From Colwellia demingiae (GTDB lineage Bacteria; Pseudomonadota; Gammaproteobacteria; Enterobacterales; Alteromonadaceae): a stretch of DNA of 64,000 bases. The notes beneath the pieces were generated by a model that saw only the letters and a program-made list of their open reading frames with translations, was not told the origin of the DNA and did not search any database. Below are positions 54,210 to 64,000 of this stretch, piece by piece. The DNA lies in NCBI RefSeq assembly GCF_007954275.1, contig NZ_VOLT01000003.1:372001-436000 (forward strand), written 5' to 3'. Both the position numbers and the translations under genes were made by a program. Numbering within the stretch: the stretch's first letter is position 1; each line of letters begins with the position of its first letter.

Positions 54210-57059
54210 TTAAGCGAACTGTCTTGTTTCACCTTCACCATCAACATTGGTAATACAACGACCACATAACTCAGGGTGTTTTTCGCTCTCACCAATATCT
54301 GTAGTGACATGCCAACAACGGTCACACTTAATGCCTTCTGCTGGAGCTACTGATAACCATAAGCCTTCTACTTCAGTATCAAGGGCATTTTCTGGTGCCG
54401 CTGTTACTATTTCGATGGTTGCTTTTGAGGTAATTAAAACAAAACGAAGTTCATCACCCAATTTCGCTAATTTAGCGGCTAGCTCTTCAGTGGCAAACAA
54501 TGTAACTTGTGCTTCTAATGCTTTACCTACAGACTTATCTTTTCTTGCTTGTTCTAACGCACGGTTTACTTCACCACGTACACTAAGTAGTTCAGTCCAA
54601 TAATCATTATCAAGTTCGTCTACTGAATTACTGTTTTCAATTTGCTTAGCTAAACCATCAAACCAAACACCAGTAAAGACAAACTCATCTCGCTCACCGC
54701 TTGCTGGTAATGGTAAAGCTTCCCAAATTTCTTGCGCTGTAAATGACAATATTGGTGCCATCCACGCTGTCATTGCTTCTACAATTAAGTACATAGCAGT
54801 TTGACATGAACGACGCGCATTCGAATCACTTTTAGCAGTATATTGTCTATCTTTGATAATATCTAAGTAGAAACCGCCAAGCTCGTTAGTACAGAAGTTC
54901 ATAATTTTGTGCACTACTACATGAAATTCATATTCATCATAAGCAGTAATGATTTCTTCTTGTAAACGTGTTGCTTTCTCAACTACCCAACGATCTAAAG
55001 CAACCATGTCGTCAAAAGCAACGCTATGAGTAGCCGGTTCAAAACCATTTAAGTTAGATAATAAGAAGCGCGATGTATTACGTATGCGGCGATAAGCATC
55101 AGCTTGACGTTTAAATATCTCATCACCAGCAGTTATTTCTTGCGTGTAATTTACTGATGCTGACCATAAACGTAAAATATCAGCGCCTAAGTTGTTAGTA
55201 ATTTCTTTTGGCGTAATAACATTACCTAACGACTTAGACATTTTGTGACCTTTAGCGTCAACCACAAAACCGTGAGTAAGTACTTGCTTATATGGCGCTT
55301 TACCATTCATCGCAACGGATGAAATCATTGAAGACATAAACCAACCACGATGTTGATCTGAGCCTTCAAGATATAAATCAGCAATACCGTCAAACTCTTC
55401 ACGCGCATTAATAACTGATTCATGCGTAGTACCTGAGTCAAACCACACATCTAAGGTATCAGGAACTTTAATATATTCTTTAGCATCATCACCAATAAGT
55501 TCGCTGGCTTCTAGATCGAACCAAGCTTGAATACCTGACTTTTCAACAAGAAGAGCAACTTCTTCAATAAGTTCAATGCTACGAGGATGCAATGCACCCG
55601 AATCTTGATGAATAAATAATGCCATAGGCACGCCCCACGTACGTTGACGCGAAATACACCAATCAGGACGACCTTCAACCATAGATTCAATACGACGTTG
55701 ACCCCAATCAGGGATCCATTGTGTTTTTTCAATTTCGTTTAATGAATCTTGACGTAAACCTTTTTTGTCCATGCTGATAAACCACTGCGGCGTAGCACGG
55801 AAAATCAATGGCGTTTTATGACGCCAGCAATGCGGGTAAGAATGATCTAAGGCGTGATGATGTACTAAAGCACCCTTTTCTTTTAATATTTCTACAACAC
55901 TCGCATTCGCTTTAAAGACATGTTGTCCGGCAAGTAACGGGGTATCTTCAAGATAAACACCGTTAGCACCAACAGGGTTAGCAACTTCTAAGTCATATAA
56001 CTTACCAACGACAAAATCCTCTACACCATGACCTGGCGCAGTATGAACACAACCCGTACCTGAATCAGTAGTAACATGCTCACCTAAAACAACAGGCACT
56101 GTAAAGTCATAGAATGGATGCTGACATTGTACTAATTCTAAATCCTGACCTTTACAAAAACCTAAGGCATGGTATTTATCAAAACCGAAACGATCCATAC
56201 ATGAAGTAACAAGATCAGACGCTATGATTAAACGTTGTTTTTTACCTTCCTGTTCACATTGAACTAAGGTGTATTCAACATCAGAATTTACCGCTATTGC
56301 ACGGTTAGCAGGAAGTGTCCAAGGTGTTGTTGTCCAAATAACAACCCCAATCTCACCTTCACCTTTATGGTCTTCTGGGTGAGAGAATTTATCTGCTACG
56401 GTTTCGTCGCTAATAACAAATTTCACATCAATAGCTGGTGATTGTTTGTCTTTATATTCAACTTCAGCTTCAGCTAAAGATGAACCACAATCAGTACACC
56501 AATGCACAGGTTTAAAACCTTGGTGTAAATGTCCATTTTCAGCAATTTTGCCTAATGAACGGATAATATTGGCTTCAGTACCAAAATCCATAGTTAAGTA
56601 AGGTTTTTCCCAATCGGCGAAAATACCTAAACGTTTGAAATCTTCTCGTTGACCATTAACTTGCTTCGCGGCATATTCACGACACTTTTGACGAAAATCG
56701 CTAGCGCTGATTTTATGACCTGGCTTGCCGACTTTTTTCTCAACCATTAATTCAATTGGTAAACCGTGACAATCCCAACCTGGTACGAACGGTGAATTAA
56801 AATCAGATAAGTTTTTTGATTTAATAATAATATCTTTTAAGATTTTATTAACGGCGTGACCTATGTGAATATTACCATTAGCATAAGGAGGGCCATCATG
56901 AAGAATGAATGACTTTTTACCTTTCTTGGCTTCACGAATCTTGCCATAAAGATCTTTAGCTGCCCAATCTTTGAGCATATTAGGTTCACGATTAGCCATA
57001 TTACCTTTCATAGCGAAAGAAGTGGCTGGTAAGTTCAGGGTCTGTTTGTAATCACTCAT
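54210..57059 (-). CDS. ileS: Isoleucyl-tRNA synthetase (949 aa)
   Basis: Class I aminoacyl-tRNA synthetase of the bacterial IleS1 type. HIGH motif in [19 protein letters not shown] (about residue 66), KMSKS in [15 protein letters not shown] (about 606), editing domain around [11 protein letters not shown], and C-terminal zinc site with CDRCWHV and [10 protein letters not shown] at the last 40 residues. Length close to E. coli IleS (938). It reads with lspA and fkpB as one operon; ribF is upstream on the same strand, separated by 124 bp. Confidence 0.98.
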   Translation of the reverse strand: MSDYKQTLNLPATSFAMKGNMANREPNMLKDWAAKDLYGKIREAKKGKKSFILHDGPPYANGNIHIGHAVNKILKDIIIKSKNLSDFNSPFVPGWDCHGLPIELMVEKKVGKPGHKISASDFRQKCREYAAKQVNGQREDFKRLGIFADWEKPYLTMDFGTEANIIRSLGKIAENGHLHQGFKPVHWCTDCGSSLAEAEVEYKDKQSPAIDVKFVISDETVADKFSHPEDHKGEGEIGVVIWTTTPWTLPANRAIAVNSDVEYTLVQCEQEGKKQRLIIASDLVTSCMDRFGFDKYHALGFCKGQDLELVQCQHPFYDFTVPVVLGEHVTTDSGTGCVHTAPGHGVEDFVVGKLYDLEVANPVGANGVYLEDTPLLAGQHVFKANASVVEILKEKGALVHHHALDHSYPHCWRHKTPLIFRATPQWFISMDKKGLRQDSLNEIEKTQWIPDWGQRRIESMVEGRPDWCISRQRTWGVPMALFIHQDSGALHPRSIELIEEVALLVEKSGIQAWFDLEASELIGDDAKEYIKVPDTLDVWFDSGTTHESVINAREEFDGIADLYLEGSDQHRGWFMSSMISSVAMNGKAPYKQVLTHGFVVDAKGHKMSKSLGNVITPKEITNNLGADILRLWSASVNYTQEITAGDEIFKRQADAYRRIRNTSRFLLSNLNGFEPATHSVAFDDMVALDRWVVEKATRLQEEIITAYDEYEFHVVVHKIMNFCTNELGGFYLDIIKDRQYTAKSDSNARRSCQTAMYLIVEAMTAWMAPILSFTAQEIWEALPLPASGERDEFVFTGVWFDGLAKQIENSNSVDELDNDYWTELLSVRGEVNRALEQARKDKSVGKALEAQVTLFATEELAAKLAKLGDELRFVLITSKATIEIVTAAPENALDTEVEGLWLSVAPAEGIKCDRCWHVTTDIGESEKHPELCGRCITNVDGEGETRQFA

Positions 57060-57183
57060 TTAAATCATTATCCGTTTATGTTAGCTAATATAGGTAACTA
57101 ATCGCTATAAATATCAACCAGGTTTATAACTGTTAACTTATGTTAAATTGAATATATTATTTTTAATCACTACAAGTAAAGCG

Positions 57184-58104
57184 TTAAGCTAATACTTGCT
57201 TTGCTTGTTCACTGTCTTGACGAATTTGTGCTGTAAGCGCTTCAAGGCTGTCAAACTTAATCACTGGGCGTAGTTTTTTCTTAACGACCACTTCAATACA
57301 TTGTCCATACAGGTTTTCATCAAAATCAAAAATATGTACTTCTAGTTGTTGCCTAATGCCATTAATTGTTGGCCTGGCACCAATATTCGCAACACCTTTA
57401 AATTCGCCATTGTTTGTTTTTACCATTACCGCAAAAACACCACTAAGGGGAGAAACACGTCTTTTAAGTAAGACATTAGCGGTTGGAAAACCCAACTGTC
57501 GACCTCGCTTGTCACCATGGAACACGCGACCAATTATCGAGTATTCTCTACCTAACATCTGTTTAACTGACACTAAATCATCTTTTTCTAATGCTTGACG
57601 AATAGCCGTTGAACTAATGCGGCAATCCGCCATTTTATAACTTGCGGTATCTGAAACATCGAAACCATACTTTTCTCCTGCTTGACATAACATGGAAAAG
57701 TTACCGCTTCGATTCTTACCAAAGCAGAAATCATCACCGACAATAAGGTGTTTTATACCTAATTTATTCACCAACAAATTTTCTATAAAATGTTGGGCGC
57801 TTTGATTGGCAAATTTAGTAGTGAAATTGACACAAATCAGTCGCTGCACGCCAAGTTTCGCTAATAAATTATATTTATCGCGTAAACGGCATAATCTAGC
57901 TGGTGCTGTTTCTGGTGAAAAAAGCTCTTGTGGTTGTGGTTCAAAAACTAACACTGCAGCCACACAATTTAAAGCTTTCGCTTTACTTACCAAAGCCTTA
58001 ATTACTTGCTGATGCCCTAAATGAACACCATCAAAGTTACCAATAGTTAGCACACAACTATGATCTTGTAATTGAATATTATGTATTCCGCGAACTAACT
58101 GCAT
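57184..58104 (-). CDS. ribF: Bifunctional riboflavin kinase / FAD synthetase (306 aa)
   Basis: Converts riboflavin to FMN and FMN to FAD. N-terminal adenylyltransferase (about 1-180) with TIGNFDGVHLGHQQVI and IVGDDFCFGKNRSGN; ISSTAIRQAL at the linker; C-terminal kinase (about 185-300) with GRVFHGDKRGRQLGFPTANV. Length matches E. coli RibF (313). Part of the rpsT-murJ-ribF-ileS-lspA-fkpB block conserved in gammaproteobacteria. Confidence 0.97.
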   Translation of the reverse strand: MQLVRGIHNIQLQDHSCVLTIGNFDGVHLGHQQVIKALVSKAKALNCVAAVLVFEPQPQELFSPETAPARLCRLRDKYNLLAKLGVQRLICVNFTTKFANQSAQHFIENLLVNKLGIKHLIVGDDFCFGKNRSGNFSMLCQAGEKYGFDVSDTASYKMADCRISSTAIRQALEKDDLVSVKQMLGREYSIIGRVFHGDKRGRQLGFPTANVLLKRRVSPLSGVFAVMVKTNNGEFKGVANIGARPTINGIRQQLEVHIFDFDENLYGQCIEVVVKKKLRPVIKFDSLEALTAQIRQDSEQAKQVLA

Positions 58105-58257
58105 TAGCTATTATTCTGCCTTTTTACTATCACGCTAAATGACTCAGATAAGTCACTGACGAACCTCAACTTTGACATTCGCATAAAATAAATCGACGAA
58201 TTATATAACAGCGCGCGCGAATAATCAGTAGCCCAAGCACTTTATTTACGCTTATTT

Positions 58258-59853
58258 TTAGGCTTTATCTATCGTAAAGTCATTTAATCGTATGCCTAAC
58301 AAAAGAATCATCGCTAGGTAACTCACAACGCCTAAGAGAATACAGACAATCAATTGTTGTACTTGTTCAGCAAAGCTCATTGCTAACCAAACGTCAAAAT
58401 CACTTGATAATTGATACACAACCAACGCCATGACAGTAGCACTAAACACCAATTTACCAATAAAAATTAGTGTTTTAGCTGATAAATGATAAACACCTTG
58501 TGCTTTTAAGCCTCGATATAATAACCAAGCATTTAGCGTGGCAGAAAGTGTTGTTGCTATTGCCAGTCCAACATAACCGAAGAATGGTGCCAACATTAAG
58601 TTAAAAACCATGTTAGCGACCATTGCTTTAATACCAATTTTCACTGGTGTTTTAGTGTCTTGACGAGCGTAATATCCCGGCGCTAAAATTTTGATAAACA
58701 TAAAACTCAGCAAGCCTGATAGGTAAGCAAATAATGCCATAGACACCTGCATAACATCATGCTGACTAAACTCACCTCGCATGAATAACACCATAATAAT
58801 AGGTTGTGCTAGTACCATTAAACCGGCTAATGCTGGCCAGCCAAACAGGCTAATAACTCTAATTCCCCAATCAATAGTCGCACTAAACTCCACCGGATTA
58901 TTTTTACTATGCAATTTTGCTAAGCTGGGCAATACCACTGTAGCAATGCCAATACCAAACAAACCCAATGGAAACTCGAGCAATCTATCGGCATAGTACA
59001 GCCAACTTATTGAGCCTGTAATTAAAAAACTGGCAATTAAGGTATCAAGTAATAAGTTAATTTGTGTGACTGATACACCAAATAAAGCAGGTACAATCAA
59101 CTTTCGTATTTTGCTAACGCCTTCACTATGCCAAGACCATTTCGGCTTTACTAACATGCCCGCTTTGTACAAAAAAGGGATTTGAAAAAGAAATTGTATG
59201 AGACCACCTAAAAATACGCCCCAAGCTAATGCGTGGGCAGGACTTTGTGTATAAGGTGCACCATAAATAGCCATACTAATAATGGCAACATTGAGCAGAA
59301 CCGGCGTAAATGCAGCGACAGCAAATCGCCCCATAGTATTGAGTACTGCACCTGAAAGCGCAGCAAAACTGATAAACCATAAATAGGGAAATGTTATGCT
59401 AAGTAAATTACTTGCCAGCGTAAATTTCTCTCCACCTGGCGCGTCATTATACCAATCTACAAACCAACCGAAGCCAAAAAGCATCACAAACAAAGGGGAG
59501 GCTAACATACCGAATAACGTGACTCCGGTGATAATTACACCTAAGGTGCCGGAAACTTGCCCGATTAATAAACGTGTTTGTTCGTGATCATTTTGTGCTC
59601 CTTTTTCCTCGCCTTGCTGTTCATCCTTAACCTGGTATTCACTTAATACAGGGACAAATGCTTGTGCAAATGCTCCCTCTGCAAAGAGTCTTCGTAAAAA
59701 ATTAGGAATTTTATTAGCAAATAAAAATACATCCGCCATCACTCCCGATCCCATCACATTAGCAATGACCACATCGCGTATTAAACCTAATACCCGAGAA
59801 ATCAATGTCATAACACTAACAATCAGCCCTGATTTAATTAACTTTTTACTCAA
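58258..59853 (-). CDS. murJ: Lipid II flippase MurJ (531 aa)
   Basis: Inner-membrane MOP-family transporter that moves lipid II across the membrane. About 14 helices; SKKLIKSGLIVSVMTLISRVLGLIRDVVIA at the N-terminus and SGAVLNTMGRFAVAAFTPVLLN are typical, as is the LYYADRLLEFPLGLFGIGIAT stretch (the catalytic Arg region). I choose the TTG at 59853, which has GGAG eight bases upstream; an ATG 14 codons earlier gives a non-homologous leader. About 20 aa longer than E. coli MurJ (511). Upstream gene of ribF. Confidence 0.93.
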   Translation of the reverse strand: MSKKLIKSGLIVSVMTLISRVLGLIRDVVIANVMGSGVMADVFLFANKIPNFLRRLFAEGAFAQAFVPVLSEYQVKDEQQGEEKGAQNDHEQTRLLIGQVSGTLGVIITGVTLFGMLASPLFVMLFGFGWFVDWYNDAPGGEKFTLASNLLSITFPYLWFISFAALSGAVLNTMGRFAVAAFTPVLLNVAIISMAIYGAPYTQSPAHALAWGVFLGGLIQFLFQIPFLYKAGMLVKPKWSWHSEGVSKIRKLIVPALFGVSVTQINLLLDTLIASFLITGSISWLYYADRLLEFPLGLFGIGIATVVLPSLAKLHSKNNPVEFSATIDWGIRVISLFGWPALAGLMVLAQPIIMVLFMRGEFSQHDVMQVSMALFAYLSGLLSFMFIKILAPGYYARQDTKTPVKIGIKAMVANMVFNLMLAPFFGYVGLAIATTLSATLNAWLLYRGLKAQGVYHLSAKTLIFIGKLVFSATVMALVVYQLSSDFDVWLAMSFAEQVQQLIVCILLGVVSYLAMILLLGIRLNDFTIDKA

Positions 59854-60213
59854 AAACACATCTCCATAGCAAGCTTGTATTGGTTGTTCAATCACGCTAA
59901 ACGTGGTTATTTAGTCACGCTAAAATGAAACGAAAATAACGTAAAAATAAGACTAAAAAAAATAATGTGTATTATGTGATGATTTTAGTTATTTAAACAA
60001 TGTATACTTGCGCTCGTTCACAACATGTTTTGTTCTATCGGCCAAGTTTTTAGTCGTAAACATCACCCATATTCTTTTTAATTGCTTTTTTATCGTTAAC
60101 TTTTTATCGTAGACATTAAATTAAACAATTAAATAATTTGACAATCAGCTAAAAAAAAGGCATATTTCGTCGCCTTAAATTTAAGCTTATAATCAATCTT
60201 TTAGGAGATCACC
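59854..60213. other. Divergent region between murJ and rpsT
   Basis: 360 bp, very AT-rich. The rpsT promoter is listed. The murJ promoter could lie here but I cannot point to it. No ORF or RNA seen. Confidence 0.4.
60138..60166 (+). promoter_or_regulatory. Sigma-70 promoter for rpsT
   Basis: Consensus -35 TTGACA, 17-bp spacer, then CATATT (4 of 6), giving a predicted start near 60173 and a leader of about 40 nt. Confidence 0.6.
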
Positions 60214-60474
60214 TTGGCTAACTCAAAGCAAGCTAAGAAGCGCGCAGGACAATCTGAAAAGCGCCGTCAACATAACGCAAGTCGTCGCTCAATGATGCGT
60301 ACTTTACTTAAAAAAGTACTATCAGCTATTGAAGCTGGTGACAAAGAAGTTGCAGCGAAAGAATTTGCTGCTGCTACACCAATTTTAGATCGTTACGCAA
60401 GTAAAGGTCTAATTCATAAAAACAAAGCAGCTCGTAGTAAGAGCCGTTTGAATGCAGCAATCAAAGCACTTTAA
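60214..60474 (+). CDS. rpsT: Ribosomal protein S20 (86 aa)
   Basis: Small-subunit protein binding 16S rRNA near the 5' domain. Lys/Arg-rich throughout ([20 protein letters not shown] and the helical [17 protein letters not shown] end); length equals E. coli S20 (87). It starts at TTG behind a strong site (AGGAG, 8 bases). A UUG start is also used in E. coli rpsT, where weak initiation takes part in autoregulation. It is divergent from murJ, as in E. coli and Pseudomonas. Confidence 0.97.
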   Translation: MANSKQAKKRAGQSEKRRQHNASRRSMMRTLLKKVLSAIEAGDKEVAAKEFAAATPILDRYASKGLIHKNKAARSKSRLNAAIKAL

Positions 60475-60540
60475 TTTTTGCTTTAGCTATATTTTTTTAT
60501 GAAATGGTCTTCATGTAGTTAATCTATATGAATCATTTAA

Positions 60541-60564
60541 AAACCGACTTAGGTCGGTTTTTTT
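60541..60564 (+). terminator. Terminator after rpsT
   Basis: AAACCGAC-TTAG-GTCGGTTT followed by TTTT. Confidence 0.85.
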
Positions 60565-60715
60565 ATGTCTGAAATTCATGGTTAATACCTATTTAAGTAT
60601 TTCCCTTAGATTAAATAGTCAATTTTACAGTCGGTATGGCATAAAACGTCCTTTCACTATTGCACTCACCTCCATTTTTGTTAGTCTCTAGACAACTAAT
60701 TTATAGAGATCTCCT

Positions 60716-62434
60716 ATGAAAGCACTAAAACTAACAAAAATAGCCGCGGTGGTATTACTTGCAGGCGCAACATTAACCGCTTGTAACTCTGCCAATGAAA
60801 ATAATGCTACTGAAAAAAATCCTACAAAAGAAAGTGTTGATAACATTTCAAGCAATAATGAAGTAAGTCAACCTGAGTTACTTCAGGGCTTTGAAAACCG
60901 TTTAAATATATATAAAGAAGTAACCCTAACTGCCGATTTAAGCCATTTATCTGCAAACCAAAAACAGATGTTAGTATTACTTATTGATGCCTCAAAAATA
61001 ATGGATGACTTATTTTGGCAGCAAGCTTTTTCGCAAGACAAAAAAAGCTTTTTAGCCAGAATTAGTGATGAGAGCGTAAGACGCTTTGCTGAAATAAACT
61101 ATGGTCCTTGGGATCGTTTGAATGGCGATAAGGTGTTTTTAAGTCAAACGACAACAAAAGCACATGGCGCCGAATTTTATCCTGCGGATATGAGCAAAGC
61201 AGAGTTTGAGCAAAGTGAATTTAGCGATAAAAAAGGACTTTACTCCGTTGTTCGTCGTGATGATGAAGGTAAATTAATGAGTGTTCCTTTCTCTGAGATT
61301 TATCATGACCAAATGGACCGCGCAGCGGCAATTCTTGATGAAGCATCAAAGTTTGCCGACGATAAAGAATTTGCTAACTATCTAACGATGCGTGCTCAAG
61401 CATTACGCACTGATGAGTATCAAGCATCGGACTTTGCTTGGATGGATATGAAAAACAACCCAATTGATGTTGTTATTGGGCCTATTGAGAGCTATGAAGA
61501 CCAACTTTATGGTTACCGCGCAGCTTTTGAATCATACGTATTAATTAAAGATTTAGCTTGGAGTGAAAAGCTTGCTAAATACGCTCAATTTTTACCTGAA
61601 TTGCAAAAAGGTCTTCCTGTACCTAAAAAGTATAAAGCAGAGGTTCCAGGCTCTGACGCTGACTTAAATGCCTATGATGTTATTTATTATGCGGGACATT
61701 CTAATGCGGGTAGTAAAACTATTGCTATCAACTTACCAAATGATGAAGAAGTACAACTGAAAAAAGGTACTAGACGTCTACAATTGAAAAATGCCATGCG
61801 TGCCAAGTTTGATGCCATCATGTTACCAATCGCTGATACGCTTATCGTGCCTGAGCAACGTGAGAATGTAACGTTCACTGGTTTCTTCGCTAATACCATG
61901 TTTCATGAAGTTGCTCATGGTCTAGGCATTAAAAACACCCTTAATGGCCAAGGTCCGGTTCGCCAGGCATTAAAAGAGCATGCCTCAGCATTAGAAGAAG
62001 GTAAAGCTGACATTCTTGGTTTATACATGATTCGCCAACTACTTGATAAAGGCGCAATCACTGACGGGACATTAGAAGATTATTACACGACCTTTATGGC
62101 TGGAATTTTCCGTTCAATTCGTTTTGGCGCAAGTTCAGCACACGGTAAAGCCAACATGGTTCGGTTTAATTATTTCCAAGAAAACGGTGCCTTCACCCGT
62201 AATGAGCAAGGTTTATATAGTATTAATGTTGATAAGATGACTGCTGCAATAGACTCTCTGTCTGAACTGATCTTAACCTTGCAAGGTAATGGTGACTATC
62301 AAGGTGTAGATAACTTAGTGAAAGAAAGTGGCGTTATTGGTGAAACACTTGCCGCAGATTTAGCCCGTTTAGAAGCCGCTAGTATCCCTGTTGATATAGT
62401 ATTCAAACAAGGTAAGAAAGTATTAGGCCTTTAA
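60716..62434 (+). CDS. M49-like zinc peptidase lipoprotein (572 aa)
   Basis: Lipoprotein (lipobox LTAC, Cys about residue 23) followed by a polar linker. The core resembles dipeptidyl-peptidase III-related enzymes: helix with zinc motif FHEVAHGLGIKN (His about 397) and second ligand motif EEGKADILGLY (Glu about 427, like EECRAE of DPP III). Here the first motif is HExxH, lacking the extra residue of the HExxxH motif of classical DPP III. YAGHSNAGSKTIAINLPNDE and VRFNYFQENGAF also fit the family. It is cell-envelope located, so may degrade peptides outside the inner membrane. Confidence 0.85.
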   Translation: MKALKLTKIAAVVLLAGATLTACNSANENNATEKNPTKESVDNISSNNEVSQPELLQGFENRLNIYKEVTLTADLSHLSANQKQMLVLLIDASKIMDDLFWQQAFSQDKKSFLARISDESVRRFAEINYGPWDRLNGDKVFLSQTTTKAHGAEFYPADMSKAEFEQSEFSDKKGLYSVVRRDDEGKLMSVPFSEIYHDQMDRAAAILDEASKFADDKEFANYLTMRAQALRTDEYQASDFAWMDMKNNPIDVVIGPIESYEDQLYGYRAAFESYVLIKDLAWSEKLAKYAQFLPELQKGLPVPKKYKAEVPGSDADLNAYDVIYYAGHSNAGSKTIAINLPNDEEVQLKKGTRRLQLKNAMRAKFDAIMLPIADTLIVPEQRENVTFTGFFANTMFHEVAHGLGIKNTLNGQGPVRQALKEHASALEEGKADILGLYMIRQLLDKGAITDGTLEDYYTTFMAGIFRSIRFGASSAHGKANMVRFNYFQENGAFTRNEQGLYSINVDKMTAAIDSLSELILTLQGNGDYQGVDNLVKESGVIGETLAADLARLEAASIPVDIVFKQGKKVLGL

Positions 62435-62472
62435 TTGCTTAATATCGTGGTGTAACTACTAATACACCAATT

Positions 62473-62510
62473 AAAAAGGCGCTTATCGAGTTATTCGATA
62501 AGCGCCTTTT
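62473..62510. terminator. Bidirectional terminator between peptidase and acyl-CoA dehydrogenase
   Basis: AAAAGGCGCTTATCGA pairs perfectly with TCGATAAGCGCCTTTT around a 5-nt loop. Confidence 0.9.
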
Positions 62511-62585
62511 ATTTACTTAATAAAAAGTATTCAGCAGAAGAAAGTTAACATTCAACTAAACTAACTTATTAAAGCAAATGATAGC

Positions 62586-64000
62586 CTAGAAAGAAAAATC
62601 ATCTGCATCAAGTGCCATCATTGACTCGCCGCCATTTTCAACACAATCGGCATGACCTTTGGCTCGTGGTAATATACGTTCAAAGTAAAAACGTGCAGTT
62701 TTAACTTTAGCTTGATAAAAAGCTTCTTCATCAGTGCCTTGAGCAAGTTTATCTTGTGCAACCTTGGCCATTTTAGCCCAGAAATAAGCAAGCGTTAAAT
62801 AACCTGAATACATTAAGTAATCAACCGAAGCAGCACCAATTTCATCTGGATTTTTCATTGCTTTTTCGCCAACTTTTTCTGTCATTTTCTGCCAATCACC
62901 ACCAAAGCTCATGATAGGTTGAATGAACTCTTGCATGGCATCGTCATCAGCATTTTCTAAGCAGAACTTAGTGACTTCACTACCAAAAGGTTTAAGGATT
63001 TTTCCTTTAGAGCCCAATATTTTTCGAGCTAATAAGTCTAATGCTTGAATCACAGTAGTGCCTTCATACAAACAACTAATTTTTGTATCGCGCATTAGTT
63101 GTTCCATGCCCCACTCTTTGATAAATCCATGACCACCAAAAACTTGTACACCATGACTAGTACACTCTAGACCAAGTTCTGTAAGGAAAGCTTTGGCAAT
63201 AGGTGTTAATAAAGCCAGTTTAGTTTCTGCCGCGGCTTTTTCTTCTTCACAGGTACTAACATGACCGATATCTACTAGTTGAGCTAAATAAGCAATCAGT
63301 GCACGACCGCCTTCCGCAATAGATTTCTGTGTTAACAACATGCGACGAACATCGGGATGAACTATGATTGCATCTGCTGGACCATCTGGATTCTTAACAC
63401 CTGATAAAGAACGCATTTGTAGGCGATCTTTTGCATAGGCTAATGCGCCTTGAAATGATGCTTCTGCCGCTGCAACGCCTTCAGTAGCCACTCCTAAGCG
63501 GGCAACATTCATAAAGGTAAACATACAATTTAAGCCACGATTTACTTCGCCGATTAAATAACCTTTCGCGCCATCAAAGTTAATAACACAGGTTGCGTTA
63601 GCATTAATACCCATTTTATGTTCAATTGAACCACAAGAAACAGCATTACGATCGCCAACAGCGCCATCGTCAGTAATATTAAACTTAGGCACTATAAATA
63701 GCGAAATGCCTTTACTGCCTTCAGGTGAGCCTGGGATTCTTGCAATAACAATATGAACGATATTGTCAGATAAATCATGTTCACCCGCAGAGATAAATAT
63801 TTTAGTACCCGTTAGCGAGTAACTACCATCATCATTTAGCTCAGCTTTGGTACGCAACATACCTAAATCTGTACCACAATGCGGTTCAGTTAGACACATG
63901 GTGCCCGTCCAGCTACCTTCAACTAACTGAGGCATAAACTGGCTTTTTTGCAGCTCACTACCATGTGCTTCAATAGTCGCTGATGCGCCATGACTCAAAC
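62586..64000 (-). CDS. Acyl-CoA dehydrogenase, C-terminal part (start beyond window)
   Basis: FAD-dependent beta-oxidation enzyme of the approximately 600-residue type with a C-terminal extension (acyl-CoA dehydrogenase C domain). The frame is open to the window's right edge, so only about 470 residues are visible; a TTG at 63998 is internal. Seen: LTEPHCGTDLGMLRTKA (FAD/substrate region), GSIEHKMGINANATCV, SHGVQVFGGHGFI, and the catalytic Glu in CLYEGTTVIQALDLLARKIL. The C-terminus ends in ALDADDFSF. With FadD and the lipase lipoprotein in the window it points to fatty-acid use. Confidence 0.93.
   Translation of the reverse strand, partial: LSHGASATIEAHGSELQKSQFMPQLVEGSWTGTMCLTEPHCGTDLGMLRTKAELNDDGSYSLTGTKIFISAGEHDLSDNIVHIVIARIPGSPEGSKGISLFIVPKFNITDDGAVGDRNAVSCGSIEHKMGINANATCVINFDGAKGYLIGEVNRGLNCMFTFMNVARLGVATEGVAAAEASFQGALAYAKDRLQMRSLSGVKNPDGPADAIIVHPDVRRMLLTQKSIAEGGRALIAYLAQLVDIGHVSTCEEEKAAAETKLALLTPIAKAFLTELGLECTSHGVQVFGGHGFIKEWGMEQLMRDTKISCLYEGTTVIQALDLLARKILGSKGKILKPFGSEVTKFCLENADDDAMQEFIQPIMSFGGDWQKMTEKVGEKAMKNPDEIGAASVDYLMYSGYLTLAYFWAKMAKVAQDKLAQGTDEEAFYQAKVKTARFYFERILPRAKGHADCVENGGESMMALDADDFSF

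Noticed and set aside
58212..58222. GCGCGCGCG run near the murJ end
   Set aside because: Short alternating GC tract without flanking symmetry or gene association; not worth a feature.

Overview
The window looks like a chromosomal segment of a psychrophilic marine gammaproteobacterium, most likely Colwellia or a close Alteromonadales relative. This rests on AT-rich DNA, gene content (glcB-type malate synthase, VolA/Pla-1-like lipase, type IV pilus assembly cluster, RdgC, SohB, YciK, RRF_GI-like protein) and general protein character; no database search was possible. About 49 protein genes are supported. I saw no rRNA, tRNA, CRISPR array, prophage or transposase gene. Both edge genes are cut: a DUF481 outer-membrane protein at the left and an acyl-CoA dehydrogenase at the right.

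Region by region. (1) 1-7.6 kb holds a glyoxylate-shunt neighbourhood: aceA (-), then a LysR regulator with lrgA-lrgB (+), then glcB (+). (2) 7.9-12.8 kb holds a small secreted protein of unknown function, a penicillin-acylase-family Ntn hydrolase, a MAPEG protein and pheA. (3) 12.9-20.5 kb is the type IV pilus minor-pilin cluster: fimT-like (+), facing a minus-strand operon pilV-pilW-pilX-pilY1-pilE plus a small exported protein. ispH lies just upstream. (4) 22.1-26.5 kb is a phosphate block on the minus strand (porin, phoB, phoR, pstS) with clear Pho boxes before phoB and pstS and a near-consensus one before the porin. (5) 26.9-35.3 kb carries an orphan histidine kinase, a MITE-like element, rdgC, an HDOD protein, trhP-yfhL with an FNR-like site, cysB, a membrane coiled-coil protein and an RRF_GI-like protein. 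(6) 35.4-48.6 kb carries topA, a ureohydrolase, an Ig-repeat lipoprotein, a dicarboxylate/amino-acid symporter, sohB, a surface lipase lipoprotein and yciK. (7) 48.7-60.5 kb carries fadD, an alpha/beta hydrolase, an M50-like membrane protease, tsaB, and the conserved block fkpB-lspA-ileS-ribF-murJ with rpsT divergent. (8) The right end carries an M49-like zinc peptidase lipoprotein and a FadE-type acyl-CoA dehydrogenase.

Functional themes. Lipase, FadD and acyl-CoA dehydrogenase would feed acetyl-CoA to the glyoxylate shunt (AceA, GlcB), suggesting growth on lipids or acetate. The phosphate block is a compact Pho regulon. The pilus cluster and the ileS-lspA-fkpB block are contiguous through ispH in Pseudomonas aeruginosa, but here they are about 31 kb apart, so the ancestral order has been opened between fkpB and ispH.

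No obviously new multi-gene system was found. The best leads are the LysR-lrgAB genes inside the glyoxylate pair, the nested-palindrome MITE-like element at 28.7-29.0 kb, the 104-bp hairpin after fkpB, the Ala-rich insertion in PilW, the Pho-box porin, and the FNR-like site before trhP-yfhL.
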